Positions 17,806 through 24,883 of a DNA stretch of 24,883 nucleotides are shown here, in pieces. Source of the DNA: Larix sibirica (lineage: Eukaryota > Streptophyta > Pinopsida > Pinales > Pinaceae); the NCBI GenBank assembly GCA_004151065.3, contig NWUY0300007888.1:39101-63983 (forward strand). The letters run 5' to 3'. The notes under the pieces are model-generated. The model was given only the letters and a program-made list of their open reading frames with translations. It searched no databases and was not told the origin of the DNA. The position numbers were made by a program, and so were the translations under genes. Positions within the stretch are counted from its first letter, which is position 1; every line of letters starts with the position of its first letter.

Positions 17806-19027
17806 CTAGCGCCACCACAGCTTGGTCAACATGGCCTTATTCTTAATCTTAGGGTCCTTCAAGCCTAAACCTCCCAATAACTTGGGTTTACACAAGTTGT
17901 CCCACGAGACTAGGGTCCATTTTATTCCGTTTCTCTTTGATCCTCCCCAAAGGAATGTGCTTTGCAGTGACCTGATGGAATTAAAAAAAATCTTTGGAGC
18001 GACAAAGATAGAGAAGAGATAGGAACTCATGCTTCTTAGGACTGAGTTAAGGAGGACGAGTCGACCTGCAATGTTAAGAGAACAAAAAGACCAATTTGAA
18101 AGTCGGTGTTCCATTCTAGCAATGAGATTTACCAGGCTATGTTGCTGATGGCTGAAGAGATTATAGGACATCCCAAGTAGGAGGATGCAAGAGATCTACT
18201 ATGGAATGAAAGAAGTCGGGAAATGCGAAGCTGCAGGTTAATTGGCATGTTAAAGAAGAATATTTCCAACTTTTCATTGTTAATGGAAATGACAGACGCC
18301 TTCAAGAAGGTGGAGAGAAGAGAGTTGATGAGTCATGCTTCCCTCATGGTAGAAACTGCTAGAAGCATGTTGTCGTCAATGAATTGGAGGTGAGAAGCTA
18401 TATGCTCATCACTGGAGGGACATAACCAGTGAGAAGGTTGTTTTCAATCACATTCTTTAGACAACTGCCAAGAACCTCCATCATAAGGATGAACAGAAAT
18501 GGAGGAAGGGGGTCCCCTTGGATAATGCCATGAGAGGAAGACAAAGTTGGTGTGGGGGAACCATTTACAAAGATTGAAAAGAAGGAAGACAAATACAGTG
18601 TCATGATCCAGTGCACCCATTGGGGAGAGAAACCAAAGGCGAGGAGAGCGCTTTTCATGTAGCTCCAAGAGATTTTGTCGAAGGCTTTGGAGAGGTCAAG
18701 TTTAATGAGCATGTAATATTTTTTGGATACCTTGAGAGTGTGGAGGGTTTCATGAGAAGTTAGGATGCCATAGAGGATTTGATGCCCTTCCACATAGCCT
18801 GATTTCTCTTCTGAGACCAAGTGTGGTAAGACTAGCCTCAATCTGTTTGCAATCACTTTAGTAAGGATTTTGTAAATCACATTACATAAAGAGATGGGTC
18901 TGAATTTACCCGGATGCACATGATTGTTCTCTTTAGGGATAAGAGTGATGAAAGTGGCACTAAGAGCTGAGAGAACATCCAATCGAGTTCTTGATTCTTC
19001 AACCGCTTCCCATACATCATTCTTCAC
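17806..19027 (-). pseudogene. LINE-2 ORF2 reverse transcriptase, broken
   Basis: The first segment (18398-19027) has ATFITLIPKENNHVHP, RPISLCNVIYKILTKVIANR, motif A (LIKLDLSKAFDKISW) and motif B changed to SSHGIIQGDPLPPFLF, where the usual form is GLRQGDPLSPFLF. The catalytic box reads FIDD (codons 18372-18383, in a neighbouring frame) in place of YADD. A second segment (17806-18171) is the thumb, with RMEHRLSNWSFCSLNIAGR and FLWGGS. The enzyme would copy element RNA into DNA at the nick. Catalytic aspartates are kept, but the frame is broken between 18171 and 18398. Confidence 0.9.
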
Positions 19028-19436
19028 AATATCCCAGCAATGGTGATAAAACTCTGTGGTAAACCCATCCAGTCTTGGGGCTTTCCCTGGGGGAATATAT
19101 TTAAGTGTTGCAAAGACCTCCTCTATAGATATAGGGCATAGAAGGATTTCATTCTATTCAGCAGAGACCAAGGATGGAATATTATGTATAATGGCCCGCT
19201 CCCTGTTCATGTTTTCCTCTATGAAGAGATTGCAATAAGAATTGACCGGTTTTTCAGCAATCTCATCTTGATTTGTTAATTTCCACCCCTACCTTGAATA
19301 AAGGAGAGAAATTCAGTTATGTGCTTAGTGTTGGATCATGGAATCATGGAAAAAAATTGAATTTTTCTCTTTTTCTTTCAACCATTTAACCCAAGACTTT
19401 TTTCTCCAGATAATTTCTTCGTGATCCAAAATTTGA

Positions 19437-20438
19437 TTAATAGCTTCCTGAAGTTGTTTCGCTTTGAAGCAGATCCTCTGAGTATCCATTTGCTATTGCC
19501 TCTTGTTGAACCATAAAAATCTCATCTTCAAGCTTCTTCTTGGCTTCAAATATGTTTCCAAAGACTTGTTTGTTCCCTTGTATCCACTTAAGTTTTTGTT
19601 GAAGTTTGTACATTTTGGATCCCTGCAGAGTTGGAGCATCTTCCCACCAATGAGAGAGACTTTCTTGGAAAGCAGGGTGATCCAACCAAAAAAATTTAAA
19701 TAGGAAAGGACAGTTGTGAGAGCTATTATGTTCATCCAACTTGAGACTTATTTGCGTATGGTTCGAGTCCGCACCAGGGAGGATGAAAGAATCTAAAATG
19801 GATCCAGGTCTGAGCAAGTTGGTGGAGAGGAGAAACATGTCTAGTCTGGAGGCCACCTTGTAAACTCCCCTATTTTTTTATTCCATGTGTGCAAGACATT
19901 TTTAGGTTTGATGTTCACCAGGTCCAAAGAGGCTATAAGGGAACCAAAAGCTCTATTGGCTGCATCCAAATGACTAATGCCCCATTTTTTCTCCAGAGGG
20001 GAGACGATCATATTAAAGTCTCCCCCTAATATCCAAGCAGACTAATGGGCCATATCCTTGAGATGAGAAAGGGAAGTTAAGAACATGTCTTTGGAAGCGG
20101 GAGTGGAAGGACCGTAGACATTGGTGAGAGTACCTAATACACCAGAGTCTAACAAGGTAAAGGAGGCAGAGAACGCGAATGAAGTAGAGAAGAAGTTTGA
20201 GAGTTGGATGAGAGTAGGATCACATAAGATGGAAATACCCCCGACCGACCCCGTAGAGTTTGTATCCATAGAAAGATAGTTTTTCCAAAAAAGTTTGAAA
20301 AGGTAGATACAGAATGAGAGGAGCATTTAGTTTCCTGCAGCATGATAATAGTGGGCTTTCCTAATAAATATTAGATCGAAGAGTACGTATTTTACTCTTC
20401 CTGCCTAATACTCAAATGTTCCAAGATATAATCTTCAT
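19437..20438 (-). pseudogene. LINE-2 ORF2 N-terminus: APE-type endonuclease, inactivated
   Basis: ORF2 starts at the ATG at 20438 (MKIISWNI, then a TGA in place of the usual arginine). Conserved pieces follow in various frames: LQETK (about 20332), NVYGPS, GGDFNMIVSP (about 20010, preceded by an in-frame TAG at 20042), and ASRLDMFLLS. The catalytic SDH triad is changed to SNH (SNHTQISLKL, about 19750), losing the aspartate. Together with the stops, this makes the nuclease inactive. The domain normally nicks the target DNA. Confidence 0.8.
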
Positions 20439-20528
20439 AGATAAACAAGGATTAAGAAGGGATTGACCGAATATAATCGTGAAGGGATCGATGGTTACCT
20501 GATGCTAGCAGATGCATGCAAAATTCTG

Positions 20529-21754
20529 CTACTCATTGCTTATTGGTTTTCTTCCATGTTTGGACTCCTTCTTGAATCCTGTCAGGTTGTGTAGTCGATG
20601 TGTGGTTTGAATACCTAGTTGAGTCCCTTGCACAATTTGAGCCTCCATGGGAAGAGATGAGATAGCTTCCACTTCCTGAAGAGATTTCCAGATAAGAGAA
20701 ATGTGGGGAGTGGGGATTGTCCATATGTCGCCATTTTTGCAGGCCTCGATGATATTTTGAAGCTCATGGTTTGTCATATCTGGATCATTGTGTTCTTCAT
20801 TAATATCTAGACTCTTATCATCTTGTATTGTTTTATTCTCCTAGGGGTCCAACTTCCTCCTTTTTTCCTAATCTGATTCAAGATTCTGTTTTTTTGGGTC
20901 CTCCAGGATTGGATTTGGTTGCTTGGCTCCTTCATGTTCCATGCCCACATACTCAAGAACTGCATATATGTTGGAGGTATCCATTTATTGTTTTGATTTT
21001 ATATTATCATCCTTGGGGGTGCCTTGCAATCTTCTCCTAACAATGTCGAAACCATCTTGAGATGGTTGAGATAGTGATTGTGGTTGGCAGGTAGTTGAAA
21101 TATAACTTGGACAGTCTTCATATTAGAATTTCAAGCAAATAGCCTCTAGAAGGGGCTTCAAAACATTCATGTTGACACAAATTCTGGAAAATGAGGTATA
21201 TCGTCCCCTTTTGGTTATCTCATAGCTCTTGAAAAATTTCCCTATTGTGTTTCCTATCCCCATTAGGATTTCTTCCTCCTAGTATTCTTGATTTTGTGAG
21301 TAAAGTCGAACCCAGACTGGCACTTATGAGAAATCCTCATGATCTGGGCTGAATTTTTCCTTCCAATGTTGCATAAATAAACCTGCATTGTTGAATAAAT
21401 ACAACCCTTGCTCTATTATTCTTTCTCTGTCCTCTTGGTTAAAGAAAATGGTTGTAAAGAAGCCTTTCGAACCAATCTTTAGGTCTACTTTTCCCTTGGG
21501 TTTCCATTTGTGAGTGATCCATCCATTGAGCACTCTTTCATTGGCCAGAACCCCATAAATTTTCATATTAGGGCATGATCTCTCATCTATTTCCTGTATT
21601 CACCGACCTTAGTCTAAGTCACCTCCAAGCTCGAGATATTTTATGTCTTCGGAATGCAACCGCCACGATTTCTCCTTGGAAATTTTGGGGGTAGGGCATA
21701 AACAGTGTTTTCCTTGGTTTGCAACATGGGTGGTTGAGGACCCTTTTCTTCCAT
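20529..21754 (-). pseudogene. LINE-2 ORF1: DUF4283 protein with the zinc knuckle lost
   Basis: The start is the ATG at 21754 (MEEKGPQPPMLQTKEN). The DUF4283 domain is clear at 21324-21566 (LNGWITHKWKPKGKVDLKIG, then FFNQEDRERII) and continues with VPVWVRLYSQNQEY, ILMGIGNTIGKF and TSFSRICVNMNVLKPLLEAI (about 21140-21320). The CCHC knuckle expected next is deleted; only a DCP remnant follows. The C-terminal part (TSNIYAVLEY, EKRRKLDP, then MTNHELQNIIEACKNG) matches LINE-3 in order. ORF1 would bind element RNA. The stop at 20529 is about 90 bases before ORF2, unlike the overlap in LINE-1. Confidence 0.8.
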
Positions 21755-21970
21755 GTGCATTGTAGAGGATGATACCGGATCCCGTCATGATTGAGAGGAA
21801 TATTGAGACACTTCGTTACGGTAGGAGGGAGCCCCTCTCCCTCTAGTCGGTCAAGCCATGAGACCGAGAGCAGAGTAAGGGTTTCATAGAGTGCTTAGTG
21901 ACTAAGGTTTTTTCCCAGGGTAAATATCTCTATCAATGAAAAGGGTATCCCCAACACCCTCATTATCCAT

Positions 21971-23849
21971 TCAGGATAATATATTTATTTTTAAAATGCA
22001 TGTTTTTGTATTTATGAAATGTCTAATTACTTATTTTTCTTTAAGTATTTTTTTTTCCGGGAATCTAATTCGTATTGTAAATGAATCTCAAGTAATAGGA
22101 CTCACGACAAGATAAAAGAATCTTGTTGAGGATTACTTCTTTTAGGAGGAAGTAGAGGTGCATAATACACTTCCTACACTAATGCATGAGAGAAGAATGT
22201 GAAGAAACATGAAACATAACCATTAAATGAATAAATAAACATTAGATAACATGATTTCATGAGGAAAACCTTTCTTTATGTAATTTGGTTCACATTATGT
22301 CATGGAGTATTAAGCACTTCAATGTGGTCGACCGGGTGTGATTAAAAATGAGGCAAGGCACTTAAAGATTGTGTTGTTGGTGAAAGTAGGTGTTGTGTAC
22401 AAGCTATGATGTGAGCTTGAGACAATGTAGGAAAGCTATTATTGCAAAGGGTCAATAGTGGAATGCACACATAAAGTCATCAATGGAGAGGTACTTGGTT
22501 GAAAAGTACTTGGTGTATCTAACTATATTTTGAGTATGAGTGATGCACATAAAGATGAAGTGAGTACATTGCTATATTATTTTCATATATAGTTTTTTCA
22601 AAAATTATGCATTTATCACTATATTATTTTACGTGTATACAAGCCACTTGTTAACTTTTCATGAAATTTACAAGAACAAACTTTTCATTAGATTCAATTT
22701 TGACATATTAAATGATATTATATTTTTTTTTTAGAAAAAATACAGTTAGAAAGAAAACACAATTCCTTGTAATTTGTTTTTAGTTGCACGTCGAAATTCA
22801 CAAGGCATATATGAGTTTTGAGGGCTTCAATTTAATAAATGAGTAAAAAAATGAATTTTCACTGTCGCTTTTGGCGAAAAAGTGTTACCCAACTTCATGG
22901 ATTCACCCTATGACATTACTTTTCGATTTCACTATGTAAGAATTTAGAAAACCCAACATTTTGGGTGCACCCTCCACCCACATCATGGGCAAGAAGAAGT
23001 TGCGATATGTTGAAAAGAGTAGAGAGGCTAAGATTATATAGATGGGAAAATATAGTCATTAGGGTTAGATAAACATTGAAAGGGTATATGACTTCTCCCA
23101 AGTCAACTTTAAAGAGGGTAATGTTGATTAATCTTGACTTGGTCATAGAGTAGTTAAGATGACCTTGATATAGTAGATGATGTGTAAAAATTTGTTTATA
23201 TAGACCTAGGTGGCCATTGACCAATCGAGTCCTCAAGTGCACAATGGAGACATGATTTGGTATTGTTTCTTTCATTTAATTACAACTATTATGTTTAAAT
23301 TTTGCACACGTGTGAAATAGTGAAGGGAACAAATTCACCTATATTCCTTACATTCCTCTTTTCTTAATGCAAACCAAAACTCCTTATAGTGTAACACAAT
23401 TTCTTTTTCACATACCCTTTTAAAAAATGTCCATGACTTAGTCAAATATGCACACCATTTGTGCATCTTGAACATCTCTAAAATATCATAAATGCTAAGT
23501 ATTTTTTAACACTTCAGCCAATGGCTTGCACTTATTTACTCATTAAGTGATTATGCATGTCTCCTTGATCTCTCCCTCAGTTTTGCATGCCATGTGGTGT
23601 GGTTTGTTATTATACATTATATATGTAAATAATATTTTGAAAAAATTAACTTAAATTAATTTTTTAATGTCTATTAAGAAGAATTGGTATATACTTTAAG
23701 TTAACTAACTTTTCAACAATAAGGTATTAGTAGTACGATGCTAGCTCTGCAAATTGTGAACCCCTTGTTTCATTTCCATAGACCTGTGGTTTCTATGTAA
23801 GGTTATTCCCATGTAGTTATCCTACAGTCCAATATCGCTTCAATGATGG
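21971..23849. other. AT-rich intergenic DNA without a supported gene
   Basis: A 119-codon frame on the minus strand (22916-23275) has no recognised domain, and its leucine/isoleucine-rich composition is what AT-rich DNA gives by chance. A TATA-like TATATAAAC lies on the minus strand near 23195. Otherwise there are only short A/T runs. Confidence 0.5.
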
Positions 23850-24883
23850 TGATAGGAGGGGAAACGCCCCCCTCCTTCATCTAGGTAACTTCATGCAAAC
23901 CTCTACAACCCAAATCCATTGGTGGCATAGGACATCAAAATGTAGAAATTTTGATTCATCTATCCTCAACTAGAAAATGAGGCGCAGGGAATAAACATCC
24001 CATTATGGAAACAACCCACACGACAACTCAGGACATAACTCCACCATTGGTTAATAGGAATATGGGAAATGCATCGTGAAAACCTCAATAGTGCCCATGT
24101 ATGAAATAACATCGCTCCACCACAAAGAGAACACACAATTTCTACAAGATCATGATCTCATTGGAAAATTTCTATGCATTTTGGCCTTCTGAAAAGAGCA
24201 CTCATCCGGTGGATTAACTCCCAGTGGAATCCAAAAGGTCACTTCAACCTCTAGTTGGAATCAAAATGATTCTTAATTTTTATCTTTCACCACATCTAGG
24301 ATAAAGATAATGTCTTTGGAAATGGGCCATAATTATTCAATTCGATAGGATTGCATCTCTGTGACTGGATCGAAAATTTCATCCCAAAAAAGGAAGACTT
24401 TACCTACTCTCCTGTATGGGTTCGTAAATTCCATGCACGTGGACACTTATTCAGATATTACCCCTTAAATGTCCCAGCTGAGAAGGCCAAAATATCAGAA
24501 GCTCCTAATGCAGAGGGATTTACCAAAGTAACACACAAGAAATGCCAATCCAAATGCCCAATTCAAAATGACTCAAACAAATGGATCAAAACAAGCAATA
24601 GCTTTGAGGTATTAGACAAAGAAACTACCTCAGAAGCTAAAGCTTCGGAGGATCCACAATAAATACTTGGGGAAACAACTCCAACTCCCAATGTATCTGT
24701 AATTGGGGAACCAAAACGAAGAAAGATAGACCCTCAGGCACAGGACACTACCTATATGGAGAACATGGATATCTTAACATCAAAGACATGGGTGAGTGCA
24801 CAAAGTTGAGGGACCTTTTAGATGCAATGGTAGATTCAAAAAACATATTCAAGTTCTATAAAAGATAATTGATCCCAAGCAAT
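23850..24883 (+). pseudogene. LINE-3: 5' leader and ORF1 (DUF4283, CCHC), cut by the window end
   Basis: A leader motif near 23852-23885 (aggaggggaaacgcccccctcct) resembles the LINE-2 leader. From about 24125 the plus-strand frame reads HDLIGKFL, ALIRWINSQWNPKGHF, and LCDWIENFIPKKEDF with SPVWVR, which is DUF4283 with several in-frame stops. A knuckle follows at once as FHARGHLFRYYPL, with two or more of its cysteines changed. The tail (FTKVTHKKCQ, KTSNSFEVLDK, GEPKRRKIDPQ, KLRDLLDAMVDSKN) parallels LINE-2 ORF1. About 75 residues between WVR and the knuckle are deleted. ORF2 would lie beyond the window. Confidence 0.8.

Larger units (their letters stand above)
14775..21970 (-). mobile_element. 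LINE-2: nearly full-length, decayed L1-type plant LINE of a second family
   Basis: On the minus strand the order is ORF1 (from 21754), ORF2 endonuclease (from 20438), reverse transcriptase, zf-RVT, RNase H (to 16140), then a third decayed frame and a 3' UTR. The tail is not a clean poly(A): after ...TTTAATATAAATCAGAACTTTACAAA comes an AT/TG-rich simple repeat (about 14775-14805), which I take as the 3' end. The 5' end is set loosely at 21970, where sequence related to the LINE-3 leader fades. ORF1 belongs to a family different from that of LINE-1. Many stops, frameshifts and deletions show that it is dead. Confidence 0.8.

Noticed and set aside
22916-23275. 119-codon minus-strand frame
   Set aside because: No domain, and leucine/isoleucine-rich as expected by chance in AT-rich DNA. 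Other frames looked no better.
1-24883. CRISPR arrays, tRNA or rRNA genes
   Set aside because: No regularly spaced short repeats with unique spacers and no tRNA- or rRNA-like conserved segments were noticed by eye; a tRNAscan or Infernal run would settle it.

Overview
This window is nuclear DNA from a seed plant. It holds one spliced host gene, built like the CASP-like (Casparian strip membrane domain-like) family, in a background of decayed retrotransposons. The large, AT-rich, gene-poor layout with old, many-times-disabled LINEs fits a big plant genome, perhaps a gymnosperm; that lineage guess is inference. Nothing bacterial or organellar was recognised.

Layout. 1-1283: AT-rich DNA with an (AT)n tract and a diverged ~121-bp tandem repeat. 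A single N at 1284 marks a sequence gap. 1285-2197: 3' end of a probable Ty1-copia element (polypurine tract plus a ~412-bp LTR). 2372 to about 10650: LINE-1 (minus strand), with ORF1 (DUF4283-like region and CCHC knuckle) and ORF2 (endonuclease, reverse transcriptase, zf-RVT, RNase H). It is interrupted by a ~1.5-kb direct duplication whose two copies meet exactly at a single N (6182), most likely an unmerged contig overlap. 10650-12433: intergenic, with a 96-bp tandem duplication close to the host gene. 12434-14035: the CASP-like gene, three exons, 205 aa, with an antisense LINE 3' fragment in intron 2. 14113-14224: two ~56-bp repeats, each with a perfect 14-bp palindrome. About 14775-21970: LINE-2 (minus strand), with ORF1, ORF2 and, downstream of RNase H, a third decayed reading frame whose N-terminus resembles the histone H3 tail. 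21970-23850: AT-rich, nothing secure. About 23850-24883: LINE-3 (plus strand), 5' part and ORF1, cut by the window end and from the same ORF1 family as LINE-2.

Working relationships. The LINE ORFs would form a retrotransposition machine (RNA-binding ORF1; ORF2 nicking and copying), but every copy here carries stops, frameshifts or lost catalytic residues. The CASP-like gene is the only unit that looks intact and expressible. The most interesting signals are the H3-tail-like third ORF of LINE-2, the ATGA stop-start overlap between ORF1 and ORF2 of LINE-1, and the duplication flanking the N.
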